Assembly (NCBI RefSeq): GCF_019977655.1
Contig: NZ_AP024849.1
Location: 2,823,001-2,887,000 of the forward strand
Reading direction: 5' to 3'
Length of the DNA stretch: 64,000 nt
From: Clostridium gelidum
GTDB taxonomy: Bacteria > Bacillota > Clostridia > Clostridiales > Clostridiaceae
The position numbers and the translations under genes were made by a program. Numbering within the stretch: position 1 is the stretch's first letter; the number at the start of each line of letters is the position of its first letter. This document shows positions 35,236 through 44,526 of this stretch, piece after piece. The notes below the pieces were generated by a model that had not been told where the DNA came from, did not search any database, and saw nothing but the letters and a program-made list of their open reading frames with translations.

Positions 35236-35329
35236 AGTTTATATACTTTAAAACCCTTCACTTTTTTAGGTTAGTATTAAGACCAAGGAAATGAGGGGTT
35301 TTTAAAATATATTCTTAGTGTTTTTTTGT

Positions 35330-35345
35330 TGGCACAGAACTTGCT
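35330..35345 (+). promoter_or_regulatory. Sigma-54 promoter of the molybdenum oxidoreductase operon
   Basis: TGGCAC-AGAAC-TTGCT matches the -24/-12 consensus TGGCAC-N5-TTGCW exactly. It lies 135 bases upstream of the MoeA-like start, directly after a sigma-54 activator gene. Confidence 0.88.
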
Positions 35346-35479
35346 TATATTAATATATATAGAAACTAATAAAGTATGCAAGGAGGTTTTAAAAGTACTC
35401 TAATACGTAGAATGATATAAAAAATTAAATAATAATTAAAATTCTACTAAGACATTTGCGACAGTTAGGAGGAATGAAA

Positions 35480-36502
35480 ATGAAGTCTGTTTCGGTTGAA
35501 GAATCAATAGGCATGGTATTATGTCATGATTTGACAAAAATTGTTCCTGGAGAATTTCATGGAGTTGCATTCAAAAAGGGTCATGTAATAACTGAAGATG
35601 ACATACCTAAAATGTTAGATATAGGGAAAAGAAAGATTTATGTTTGGGAAATGCAGGAGGGGATAATTCATGAAAATGAAGCAGGCGAAAGGATGGCAAT
35701 ATCATCAGCCGGTAAGGAAATTCTCTTTACTGAACCTTCTGAAGGAAAGGTAAAATTATTAGCTAAGTGTAATGGTTTACTAAAAGTGAACTATAAAACT
35801 TTAGAAAAGCTTAATACAATAGAGGAAGCAATGATTGCTACATTACATACTGATATTATAGTAAAAAAAGGAAGTGTTGTTGCAGGAACAAGAATAATAC
35901 CTTTGTTTATTGATAAACTTAAAATTGAACAAATTGAAAAAGTTTGTAGAGAAGAAGGCCCTATTATTTGGGTGGAACCATTAAAAACTATGAAGGTTGG
36001 AATAATTACAACTGGTAGTGAAGTTTATACTGGTAGAATAACAGATAAATTTGGACCTGTTATTAGAGATAAAATTGCTGAAATAGGAAGTGAAGTTATA
36101 AAGCAAATCTTTGTTTCAGATAGTGTGAGTATGATTGAGGATGGAATAAATGAGTTATTGGCAAGCGGAGCTGAAATGATTGTTGTAACTGGTGGAATGT
36201 CAGTAGATCCTGATGATGTTACGCCAGCTGGAATAAGGGAAGCTGGAGCAACTATTATTTCCTATGGAGCACCAGTACTTCCTGGAGCAATGTTTTTAAT
36301 AGCATACAAAAATGATATACCGATATTAGGACTTCCAGGTTGTGTCATGTATAACAAGAGAACAATATTTGATCTTATTCTTCCAAAGATTGCAGCGGGA
36401 GAAAAGATAAAAAGAGAAGATATTACAAAGCTTGGACATGGAGGCATGTGTTTGGATTGTGAAGTTTGTACTTTTCCAGCTTGCAGTTTTGGTAAATGGT
36501 GA
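35480..36502 (+). CDS. MoeA-like molybdopterin-binding protein with Cys tail (2)
   Basis: A 340-residue paralog of the protein at 15833, sharing the MoCF core (IITTGSEVYTGRITDKFGPV, VTGGMSVDPDDVTPAGI, APVLPGAMF) and the C-terminal cysteine tail CLDCEVCTFPACSFGK. ATG 35480 is seven bases after AGGAGG; ATG 35474 is too close. It is the first gene after the sigma-54 promoter and lies just upstream of the molybdenum oxidoreductase. It probably serves that enzyme's cofactor, whereas the 15833 copy serves the nitrate cluster. Confidence 0.78.
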   Translation: MKSVSVEESIGMVLCHDLTKIVPGEFHGVAFKKGHVITEDDIPKMLDIGKRKIYVWEMQEGIIHENEAGERMAISSAGKEILFTEPSEGKVKLLAKCNGLLKVNYKTLEKLNTIEEAMIATLHTDIIVKKGSVVAGTRIIPLFIDKLKIEQIEKVCREEGPIIWVEPLKTMKVGIITTGSEVYTGRITDKFGPVIRDKIAEIGSEVIKQIFVSDSVSMIEDGINELLASGAEMIVVTGGMSVDPDDVTPAGIREAGATIISYGAPVLPGAMFLIAYKNDIPILGLPGCVMYNKRTIFDLILPKIAAGEKIKREDITKLGHGGMCLDCEVCTFPACSFGKW

Positions 36503-36561
36503 TGAAGATTTTAGGCACATTTGCCTCATGATTTTCTAATAAATAAAAAGGGGGACTTGAA

Positions 36562-39291
36562 ATGTTAAAAAAAATATTAAAAATTAATGGTGTTAATAGA
36601 ACTATTGTTGCAGATCCAGAAAGTTCACTTACTGATGTTTTAAGAAAACAATTATTTCTTACTGGTACTAAATTAGGTTGCGGAAAAGGTGAATGCGGTG
36701 CTTGTAATGTAATAATGAATGGTAAGGTAGTAAAGTCTTGTATAACAAGAATGAAAAGAGTACCTGATGAAGCTGAAATTATAACTATTGAGGGAATTGG
36801 AACTCAAGATGATTTACATCCTGTTCAATTTGCTTGGATGGTACATGGTGCAGCACAATGTGGATTTTGTACCCCTGGATTTATAGTAAGTGCTAAAGCA
36901 CTTTTAGATGAAAATAATAATCCTACAAGAGAAGAAGTAAGACAATGGTTCCAAAAATGTAGTAATGTATGTAGATGTACAGGATATATACCATTAGTAG
37001 ATGCAGTAATGGAAGCAGCTAGAATTATAAGAGGAGAAGTTACAAAGGAGCAATTGTGGTTTAAGCTTCCTGAAGGTGCAAGTTTATTAGGTACTGATGC
37101 TGTAAGACCTTCTGCATGTGCAAAGGTAACTGGTACATGGGATTTTGGTGCTGACCTTGGTTTAACTCTTCCAGAGGATACTCTACATATAAAACTTGTT
37201 CAAGCAACAGTTTCTCATGCAAACATTATATCAATTAATACATCTGAAGCTGAAAATATGCCTGGAGTATATAGAGTTTTAACTTACAAAGATGTAAAGG
37301 GAACAAACAGAATTAATGGTTTAGCTTTCCCATCGAATAAAGGTGATGGACTTGAAAGACCAATTTTAAATGATAAGAAAATATTCCAATTTGGTGATGC
37401 AATTGCAATGGTGCTTGCAGATACACCTACAAATGCAGAGAATGCAGCTAAAAAGGTTGTTGTAGAAATTGAAGAATTACCAGCATATATGAGTGCTCCA
37501 GCAGCTATGGCAGAGGATGCAATTCAAATTCATCCAGGAACACCTAATGTATATTTTGAATGTGGAACTGTTAAAGGAGAAGAAACTGCTCCAATAATGG
37601 AAAAATTGTCTTATGTTCTTGAAGAGGATTATTATGTAGGTAGACAGCCACATCTTCCAATAGAACCAGATGTAGGATTTGCTTATTTTAATGAAGAAGG
37701 AAAATTAGTAATTCACTCAAAGAGTATTGCATTACATTTCCATGCTCTTATGATTGCGGATGGTATTGGTCTTCCACTAGATGATGTTAAAATTGTGCAA
37801 AATCCAACAGGTGGAACCTTTGGATATAAATTTAGTCCTACAATAGAAGCTTTGCTTGCAGTTGCTGCTATAGACACAGGAAGACCAGTATATCTTGAAT
37901 TTAATATGTTCCAACAAATTACTTACACTGGAAAGAGATCACCATTCTTCATGCATTTAAAAATGGGTGCAGATGAAAATGGTAAGATAAAAGCATTAGA
38001 AACAGATTGGTCTTGTGATCACGGTCCATATTGTGAATTTGGTGACTTAGTTACAACAAGGGGTTCACAATTTATGGGTGCTGGCTACAAAATTGATAAT
38101 ATTAGAGGTAATGGAAGAACTGTTGCAACAAATCATGCATGGGGGGCAGCTTTCAGAGGTTTTGGTTCACCACAAAGTTTATTTTCATCAGAAGTAATGG
38201 TTGATGAACTTGCTGCTAAGATGGGTATTGATCCATTAGAATTTAGATATAATAATGTTTATAGGGAAGGTGATACTACTCCAACCGGATGTGCACCGGA
38301 TGTAATTGTACTTCCACAAATGCTTGATACTATTCGCCCATACTACAAGAAAGCAAAGGAAGCTGCAAAGGAAAAGAATAAAACTAGTGTTGATAAGAAA
38401 TATGGTGCTGGAATATCACTTCTAATTTATGGCTGTGGACTTGATGGCCCTGATACTTCAGAAGCTTGGGCTGAACTTACAAAAGATGGAGTGACAGTTG
38501 GGAATTCATGGGAAGATCATGGTCAAGGTGCAGATATGGGAACATTGACAATAGCATATGAGACACTAAGAAAAGCTGGTATTAAGGTAAGTGATATAAA
38601 ATTGATATTAAATGATATGAATTTTACACCAAATAGCGGACCAGCAGGTGGAAGTCGTTCAAATGTTCTTACAGGAAATGCAACAAGAGTTGCTTGTGAA
38701 AACTTACTTGAAGGTATGAAAAAACAAGATGGAACTTATAGAACTTATGATGAAATGGTTGCAGAAGGAAATCCATTAAAATATGATGGAAAATGGACTG
38801 CACCTTGTACAGCCCCTGATCCTGCAACAGGACAAGGAAACCCATTCCCAACTTACATGTATGGAGTTTTACTTGCAGAAGTTGAAGTAGATATGAATAC
38901 TGGTAAGGCTTATGTTGATAAATTAACATGTGTTTGTGATGTGGGAGTTATTGTAAATAAACTTGTAGTTGATGGTCAAATACTTGGAGGCCTTGTTCAA
39001 GGTATTGGGCTTGCACTAACTGAAGATTTTGAGGATCTTAAGAAGCATACAACATTAACTGGCTGCGGAATACCAAAAATAAAGGATGTTACTGATGACA
39101 TAACATTACTTTACCAAGAAACTCCAAGACCACTTGGACCTTATGGAGCATCAGGTGCTGGTGAAATGCCATTATCTGCTCCTCATGCAGCAATTATTAA
39201 TGCAATATATGATGCTTGTGGAGTTAGAATTAGACATCTTCCAGCTCGTCCAGAAAAAATTCTTGCTGGATTAAATAAATTAAATAAATAG
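36562..39291 (+). CDS. mop: Mop-type molybdenum aldehyde oxidoreductase
   Basis: A single-chain molybdenum hydroxylase of 909 residues, almost the length of Desulfovibrio gigas MOP (907), with the same order of parts. First is a plant-type 2Fe-2S domain (CGKGECGACN), then a helical 2Fe-2S domain (QCGFCTPGF, CRCTGY). Two molybdopterin domains follow, with RQPHLPIEPDVGFAY, GGTFGYKFSPT, AFRGFGSPQS and the catalytic glutamate in GASGAGEMP. It likely oxidises aldehydes or an N-heterocycle using water. Xanthine dehydrogenase activity is possible, but the MOP similarity is stronger. No FAD domain is present, so another protein must take the electrons. Confidence 0.88.
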   Translation: MLKKILKINGVNRTIVADPESSLTDVLRKQLFLTGTKLGCGKGECGACNVIMNGKVVKSCITRMKRVPDEAEIITIEGIGTQDDLHPVQFAWMVHGAAQCGFCTPGFIVSAKALLDENNNPTREEVRQWFQKCSNVCRCTGYIPLVDAVMEAARIIRGEVTKEQLWFKLPEGASLLGTDAVRPSACAKVTGTWDFGADLGLTLPEDTLHIKLVQATVSHANIISINTSEAENMPGVYRVLTYKDVKGTNRINGLAFPSNKGDGLERPILNDKKIFQFGDAIAMVLADTPTNAENAAKKVVVEIEELPAYMSAPAAMAEDAIQIHPGTPNVYFECGTVKGEETAPIMEKLSYVLEEDYYVGRQPHLPIEPDVGFAYFNEEGKLVIHSKSIALHFHALMIADGIGLPLDDVKIVQNPTGGTFGYKFSPTIEALLAVAAIDTGRPVYLEFNMFQQITYTGKRSPFFMHLKMGADENGKIKALETDWSCDHGPYCEFGDLVTTRGSQFMGAGYKIDNIRGNGRTVATNHAWGAAFRGFGSPQSLFSSEVMVDELAAKMGIDPLEFRYNNVYREGDTTPTGCAPDVIVLPQMLDTIRPYYKKAKEAAKEKNKTSVDKKYGAGISLLIYGCGLDGPDTSEAWAELTKDGVTVGNSWEDHGQGADMGTLTIAYETLRKAGIKVSDIKLILNDMNFTPNSGPAGGSRSNVLTGNATRVACENLLEGMKKQDGTYRTYDEMVAEGNPLKYDGKWTAPCTAPDPATGQGNPFPTYMYGVLLAEVEVDMNTGKAYVDKLTCVCDVGVIVNKLVVDGQILGGLVQGIGLALTEDFEDLKKHTTLTGCGIPKIKDVTDDITLLYQETPRPLGPYGASGAGEMPLSAPHAAIINAIYDACGVRIRHLPARPEKILAGLNKLNK

Positions 39292-39306
39292 TTTTTACTT
39301 TAAAAT

Positions 39307-39348
39307 AGGAGCCTAAAGTGAAATGTTAGAAATTCATTTTAGGTTCCT
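39307..39348 (+). terminator. Partial terminator after the oxidoreductase gene
   Basis: AGGAGCCTAAA (39307-39317) pairs with TTTAGGTTCCT (39338-39348), one wobble, then TTTAAAA. It lies inside the operon and may lower expression of downstream maturation genes relative to the enzyme. Confidence 0.6.
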
Positions 39349-39417
39349 TTTAAAACATTAAAGTAATGAACAGTTACCTAATTTGTGCATTGTGAATTGA
39401 AAAGGGGTGAATAGCAT

Positions 39418-41691
39418 ATGGATCTTGAAAAACTTTTAGCAGTGCAGGCGAAATGCATAAATGATAATCCTCCTGCATGTAATACTGAATGCCCAATACA
39501 TGTTGATGTTAAAGGAATTATTTTAGAAATTAGAAAAGGAAATTTTGAAGAATCATATAGAATATTGAAAAAAAGAATGCCATTCACTAATATAATAGGA
39601 TTGGTTTGTGATCATCCTTGCGAAACCTCTTGTTTAACTAATGTGGATGGGAAAGCAATTTCAATCCATGAACTTGAAAGGGCAGTAGTAACTTATGGAG
39701 GTATGGCAAAAATAAAAACACTTCCTATTCCTAAAAATGATAAGAGAGTTGCCATTGTTGGTGGTGGAATCAGCGGGATTACCTGTGCTTATGATCTTAA
39801 TCAAAAAGGATATGGTATTGATATTTTTGAAAAAGAAAGTCAAGCAGGAGGCTCTTTTTTAAAGTTTTCAGAAAAGATATTACAGCAAAAGCAAATACAA
39901 TATGAAATTACTAAACTTGAAGAGTTAGGAATTGAAATAAAAGTGAATTATGAAGTCACTACTGAAAACTTTGAAAACATTTTAGATGAATATGATGCAG
40001 TTTTTATTGGGACAGGTGTATGGCAGCAAAAATTTAATATAGATGAAGTTACTATGCAAACAGAGATAGAAAAAGTATTTGTTGGTGGAAGTCTTGCACA
40101 TGGACAGGAATCAGTTATACAATCAGTATATACTGGAAGATTAGCTGCAGTATCTATTGATAGATTTGTACAAAAGAAGTCTCTGACTGCACTAAGAGGA
40201 AAAGAAGGATCTTATAAAAGTATTCTTAAAATTGATACAGAAAACGAGAAGGTTTCACCAAGAATTGAACCTGAAAATATTACATTTACAAAGGAAGAAG
40301 CAATTAATGAAGCATTAAGATGTGTTCAATGTGAATGTCATAAATGTGTTAAAGCTTGTATTCATCTTCAAAAGGAAAAATTAGATCCTAAAGCTTATAT
40401 AAGGACTATAAATCAAAATGAGCGTATTATTCTTGGAGATCATTATGCTAATAAAACAATAAATTCTTGCTTAGAGTGTGGATTATGTGGTGCAGTTTGT
40501 CCTGAATCAATAAATATGGCTGATATAATTAAAGAAACTAGAAAAAGTATGGTGTCTAAAGACAAAATGCCAATTTCAGCTCATGATTTTGCTTTGAAAG
40601 ATATGGAATTTACAAACAGTCAATATTTTGAATTAATTAAACATCAGCCTGGGAAGAATAATAGTAAATATGTATTTTATCCTGGTTGTCAGTTAAGTGC
40701 CAGTTATTCAGAATATGTTGTTAAAGCATATAATTATTTAATGGAAAAACTTGATGGTGGTGTTGGATTATATTTAGGTTGTTGTGGAGCACCTGCTGAT
40801 TTTGCAGGGAGGCAAGAACAATATAATAACAGTATGGAAAAGATATATTCAAATTTAAAAATGTTGGGAAATCCAATTGTTATAACTGCATGTTCTACAT
40901 GTTTTAATAATTTTAAGGGAAATATAGAAGAAATAGAAATTAAATCTCTTTGGGAAATATTTGATGAAAAAGGTCTTCCAAGTGATGTTAAGCTCGGGAA
41001 TGGTAAAGTTTTAGCAGTACATGATGCATGTACTACAAGAAAAGAAAAAAGCATTCATGAAAGTATAAGAAATATTGCCAAAAGTCTTGGTTATAAAATT
41101 GAAGAGCCTGAGTTTACAAGGGAAACTACAAAATGTTGCGGTTTTGGAGGACTTGTTTATTTTTCAAATAAAGAATTTAGTAAGGAAGTAACTGAAAATA
41201 GAATAAAGGATTCAGAAAATGATTTTCTTGCTTATTGCGCAATGTGCAGAGATCTATTTGTTTTAAAAGGTAAAAAGACGTATCATATTTTGGATCTTAT
41301 ATATGGTAATAAAAGTATTGAGATTTCAGATATGAAAGTCCCTACCTTATCCGAAAGAAGAGCAAATAGATTTAGACTTAAGAAAGAAATGCTCAAGAAT
41401 TTATGGGGTGAAAAAATGGAAATAAAGGATGAATATGATGAGTTGAAAATAGTAATAGATGACAAGATTAGAAACAAAATGGAAGATGAACTAATTCTAG
41501 AAATGGATATTAAAAAAGTAATAGGAGATGCAGAAAAGAATAAAAATAGCTTTTTTAATCCTGAGAACAAACACATTCTTGCTTGGAGAAGATTAGTAAA
41601 TGTAACATTTTGGGTAGAATATGAAAAGATTAATGATACATTTAAAATTATAAATGCTTATAGCCATAGAATGGATGTAACGGGGGTATGA
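39418..41691 (+). CDS. Flavin, dicluster ferredoxin and CCG-domain fusion protein
   Basis: A 757-residue redox protein. The N-terminal cysteine region (CNTECPIHV at 21, CDHPCETSC at 64-72) and FAD loop AIVGGGISGITCAYDL (about 112-126) resemble the glutamate-synthase small subunit. Next are ferredoxin-like clusters (CVQCECHKC near 302, CLECGLCGAVCPES near 350). The C-terminal third has two HdrB-type CCG cysteine motifs (YLGCCGAPADF and TTKCCGFGGLVYF). It may carry electrons between the oxidoreductase and NAD(P)H, ferredoxin or a thiol. ATG 39418 follows AAAAGGGG. Confidence 0.75.
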   Translation: MDLEKLLAVQAKCINDNPPACNTECPIHVDVKGIILEIRKGNFEESYRILKKRMPFTNIIGLVCDHPCETSCLTNVDGKAISIHELERAVVTYGGMAKIKTLPIPKNDKRVAIVGGGISGITCAYDLNQKGYGIDIFEKESQAGGSFLKFSEKILQQKQIQYEITKLEELGIEIKVNYEVTTENFENILDEYDAVFIGTGVWQQKFNIDEVTMQTEIEKVFVGGSLAHGQESVIQSVYTGRLAAVSIDRFVQKKSLTALRGKEGSYKSILKIDTENEKVSPRIEPENITFTKEEAINEALRCVQCECHKCVKACIHLQKEKLDPKAYIRTINQNERIILGDHYANKTINSCLECGLCGAVCPESINMADIIKETRKSMVSKDKMPISAHDFALKDMEFTNSQYFELIKHQPGKNNSKYVFYPGCQLSASYSEYVVKAYNYLMEKLDGGVGLYLGCCGAPADFAGRQEQYNNSMEKIYSNLKMLGNPIVITACSTCFNNFKGNIEEIEIKSLWEIFDEKGLPSDVKLGNGKVLAVHDACTTRKEKSIHESIRNIAKSLGYKIEEPEFTRETTKCCGFGGLVYFSNKEFSKEVTENRIKDSENDFLAYCAMCRDLFVLKGKKTYHILDLIYGNKSIEISDMKVPTLSERRANRFRLKKEMLKNLWGEKMEIKDEYDELKIVIDDKIRNKMEDELILEMDIKKVIGDAEKNKNSFFNPENKHILAWRRLVNVTFWVEYEKINDTFKIINAYSHRMDVTGV

Positions 41692-41693
41692 CG

Positions 41694-41903
41694 ATGAAAC
41701 AAGATAATGAAAATAAAAAAAGTAAATGGTTATGCTCAAAGTGTGGAGGTCCTCTTGAGGAAGGTCCTGTAAAAGCAGAATACCTTGGAGGAAATTTTGA
41801 AATAGAATTGTTAGAGTGCCCTGTTTGTAAAAATGTTTTAATCACAGAGGAGCTTGCAGCTGGTCAAATGCTTGAAGTAGAAAAGAGTTTAGAGGACAAA
41901 TGA
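41694..41903 (+). CDS. Small zinc-ribbon-like redox protein
   Basis: A 69-residue protein with CxxC pairs WLCSKCGGPLEEG and ECPVCKNVLIT, a rubredoxin- or zinc-ribbon-like arrangement. ATG 41694 is six bases after GGGGG; ATG 41688 overlaps the previous stop. Small proteins of this kind recur in Mop maturation clusters (I recall a DVU_1557 family name). Its role is unproven. Confidence 0.65.
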   Translation: MKQDNENKKSKWLCSKCGGPLEEGPVKAEYLGGNFEIELLECPVCKNVLITEELAAGQMLEVEKSLEDK

Positions 41904-42613
41904 TGGGTTGCACAGTTTATGAAAATAAAGACATGCAGGGAATAACAGGGGATACTCTAAGACCAGGAGGAATGTTTCTTACTGACAGAGCAATTAAAAT
42001 ATGTGAGTTTAAACAAAACGATAAAATTCTTGATGTGGGTTGTGGTATGGGAGTAACTGTAGAAAAACTTAAAAGTATATATAATTTAAATGCTTTTGGA
42101 GTTGATCCTTCTTTAAAATTACTACAACTAGGAAAAGAGAAATATGGGAATCATAATATAGAACTTGGTAGAGGAGAAGAGTTACCTTATGAAAATTCAT
42201 TTTTTAAAGGAGTTATGGCTGAATGCACAATGTCACTTATGGAGGACTATAAAAAGACAATAATGGAAAGTAATAGAGTTCTAGAGGATAAAGGATATTT
42301 TATTGTTTCAGATGTGTATGCAAGAAGACCAGAATACCTTGAAGAAGTGCAAAAACATAATGTTAATAGTTGTATGAGAGGACTTTTCAATATAGATGTA
42401 TTAAAAGAGGCAATTGTAAGCTCAGGCTTTGAAATAATATCCTTTGAAGATTGGACAGATTTATTGAAGCAGCTTATGGTGAAAATAATTTTTAAGTATG
42501 GTTCAATGTCAGCGTTTTGGGAAATAGCAACCTGTAGTAGTTGTGGTGATTTTCAGAAAAAACTTACTCTTTGTAAACCAGGATATTTTTTACTTGTTGC
42601 TCAAAAAAAGTAG
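41900..42613 (+). CDS. SAM-dependent methyltransferase of the maturation cluster
   Basis: A 237-residue class I methyltransferase. ILDVGCGMGVTVEKL is the SAM-binding loop, followed by LGRGEELPYEN and the post-I region with MAECTMSLM. The C-terminus has CSSCGDFQKKLTLCKPGYFL, an unusual cysteine pair for this fold. It overlaps the previous gene by four bases. It matches what I recall as the DVU_1556 family associated with Mop. The substrate, possibly a cofactor intermediate, is unknown. Confidence 0.72.
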   Translation: MMGCTVYENKDMQGITGDTLRPGGMFLTDRAIKICEFKQNDKILDVGCGMGVTVEKLKSIYNLNAFGVDPSLKLLQLGKEKYGNHNIELGRGEELPYENSFFKGVMAECTMSLMEDYKKTIMESNRVLEDKGYFIVSDVYARRPEYLEEVQKHNVNSCMRGLFNIDVLKEAIVSSGFEIISFEDWTDLLKQLMVKIIFKYGSMSAFWEIATCSSCGDFQKKLTLCKPGYFLLVAQKK

Positions 42614-42628
42614 TGGAGGTGGATTAGT

Positions 42629-43066
42629 ATGGGAGCAGATCCATTTAAAATGTTTAAATTAGCAAATTCAGGTTATTGTTGTAGTCAGATACTAATTATT
42701 ATGTATCTTGAAAGTAAAGAAATGGAAAATGTTCAATTAGTAAAGGCTATGGCTGGACTTTGTGCAGGTGTTGGAAATACGGGGAAAACCTGCGGAATTA
42801 TAACTGGAGGAGCATGTTTATTGGGGATTTACGCAGGGAAAGGTATAGATATTGAAATTAGAGATGATAATTTAAAAAAGATGATTCAAAAATTTGTGGA
42901 GTGGTTTGAAGATGAGTTTGAAAGTACAGAATGTGTTGATATGATAACTGTAGATGTACTTAATGACATGAATGATAATGAAGCTTACCCAATAAAATGT
43001 GGCAATACAATGCAAAAATCCTACAATAAAATTAATGAAATTTTGAAAGAATATAAGTATATATAA
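42629..43066 (+). CDS. C-GCAxxG-C-C family protein
   Basis: A 145-residue protein of the C_GCAxxG_C_C family of putative redox or metal-binding proteins. YCCSQILI is followed by GLCAGVGNTGKTCGIITGGAC and a late single Cys region (ECVDMI, IKCGNTM). The family often occurs beside molybdenum or tungsten enzymes. No activity is established. The start follows GTGGAGGTGG. Confidence 0.72.
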   Translation: MGADPFKMFKLANSGYCCSQILIIMYLESKEMENVQLVKAMAGLCAGVGNTGKTCGIITGGACLLGIYAGKGIDIEIRDDNLKKMIQKFVEWFEDEFESTECVDMITVDVLNDMNDNEAYPIKCGNTMQKSYNKINEILKEYKYI

Positions 43067-43091
43067 TAAGATAATCAGTAACTTGAAAGCG

Positions 43092-43132
43092 TATAGTTAT
43101 ACAGAATTATAGGGACATGTGGTATAACTATA
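43092..43132 (+). terminator. Hairpin inside the maturation operon
   Basis: TATAGTTATAC (43092-43102) is the exact complement of GTATAACTATA (43122-43132). It lies in the 134-base gap before the radical SAM gene. It may be an attenuator or a processing site; no T run follows. Confidence 0.4.
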
Positions 43133-43200
43133 TAGAGGAATCATATGAATAGGTAAATTGAAAAAGTATATTTATATAAAAGAATGAGAGGATAAGCAAA

Positions 43201-44514
43201 GTGGAAGAGAGAATAAATGAGACACAAAGTATTTGTCCTGTTTGTTTAAATATAGTTAATGCGACAGTCGTAAAAAAAGGTGCTGATTTATATTTAACTA
43301 AGAAATGTGAAGAACATGGAAAATTTGAAACTGTGATTTGGAGGGGGATGCCAGATTATGAAGCTTGGGTAAGACCAAAAAGTCCGGCTTATCCCAAAGT
43401 GCCATATACAAAGGTCTCAAAAGGCTGTCCACTTGATTGTGGGCTTTGCAGTGAACATCGTCAACATACTTGTACAGTACTTATTGAAGTAACCTCAAGG
43501 TGTAATTTAAACTGTGAATTTTGTTTTGCAGATGCACATGGTAATGAGGATGATCCTAATATGGAAACTATAGAAATGTGGTATAGAAGAATTATTGAAG
43601 CAGGAGGGCCTTATAATCTTCAAATATCTGGAGGAGAACCTACCGTAAGAGAAGATCTTCATAAGATTATTTCCATGGCTTCAAATATGGATTTTAAATT
43701 TATTCAACTAAACACAAATGGCATTAAGCTTGCAGATTATAAGTATTATGAAAAATTAAAGGAAGCAGGACTTAAATCTATTTTTCTTCAATTTGATGGT
43801 TTAAGTGAATCTGCAATGACAAAGCTTGGACGACAAGATATAATACAGAATAAGTTAAAGGTTATAGAAAATAGTGCAAAATTAGGGATTGGTGTAATTC
43901 TTGTATGTACAGTAGTTCCTAGTGTAAATGATGATCTACTTTGGGAAATTATAGAGTTTGGACTTAAAAATGCACCAACTGTAAGAGGAGTGCATTTTCA
44001 ACCTGTAAGCTATTTTGGAAGAATACCTAAGATCCCTGAAGATAAGGATAGAATTACTCTTCCAGAAGTTATGAGTAAAATAGTAGAACAAAGTAATAAT
44101 AAAATTAACCTTTCAGATTTTGGTCCATCAGGTTGTGAAAATGCAAGATGCTCTTTTCATGCAAATTATGCATACGTAGATGACAAACTTATTGCCATAA
44201 GTAAAAAGAACAATTGCTGTAGCGTAGAAGATGGGAAGGAAGGATCACATAAAGCAGTGAAATTTGTTGAGAGAAATTGGTCTGGAGTGAAAATAAATAA
44301 GTATGTCCCTAAAAAGAATTCCTTTGAAGAGTTAGCTCAAAAAATAAAGAATGGTTTTTTCAGTATATCGGGTATGGCCTTTCAAGATGCTTGGAATTTA
44401 GATACAGAAAGATTAAAAGATTGCTGCATTCATGTTGTTAGCAAAGAGGGAAAGTTAATTCCGTTTTGTGCTTATAATATTACAGCTATTAACCAAAAGA
44501 AGCTATATAGATAG
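43201..44514 (+). CDS. Tes-like radical SAM protein
   Basis: A 437-residue radical SAM enzyme. The cluster motif CNLNCEFC is at residues 101-108. Before it are a zinc-like CPVC/CEEHG element (12-39) and the characteristic GCPLDCGLCSEHRQHTC (75-91), as in archaeal tetraether-lipid synthase-like radical SAM proteins. LQISGGEPTVREDL follows as the SAM-binding GGE segment. A cysteine-rich C-terminal region (NNCCSVEDG, KDCCIHVV) may hold another cluster. The product could modify the molybdenum cofactor or a peptide; the substrate is unknown. GTG start after GAGAGGAT. Confidence 0.75.
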   Translation: MEERINETQSICPVCLNIVNATVVKKGADLYLTKKCEEHGKFETVIWRGMPDYEAWVRPKSPAYPKVPYTKVSKGCPLDCGLCSEHRQHTCTVLIEVTSRCNLNCEFCFADAHGNEDDPNMETIEMWYRRIIEAGGPYNLQISGGEPTVREDLHKIISMASNMDFKFIQLNTNGIKLADYKYYEKLKEAGLKSIFLQFDGLSESAMTKLGRQDIIQNKLKVIENSAKLGIGVILVCTVVPSVNDDLLWEIIEFGLKNAPTVRGVHFQPVSYFGRIPKIPEDKDRITLPEVMSKIVEQSNNKINLSDFGPSGCENARCSFHANYAYVDDKLIAISKKNNCCSVEDGKEGSHKAVKFVERNWSGVKINKYVPKKNSFEELAQKIKNGFFSISGMAFQDAWNLDTERLKDCCIHVVSKEGKLIPFCAYNITAINQKKLYR

Positions 44515-44526
44515 GGAGGGTTGGTA

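Noticed and set aside
36562..39291. Annotation as xanthine dehydrogenase of the nearby purine pathway
   Set aside because: Length, domain order and motifs match Mop aldehyde oxidoreductase better, and the gene belongs to a separate sigma-54 operon ended by a strong terminator before the purine genes.
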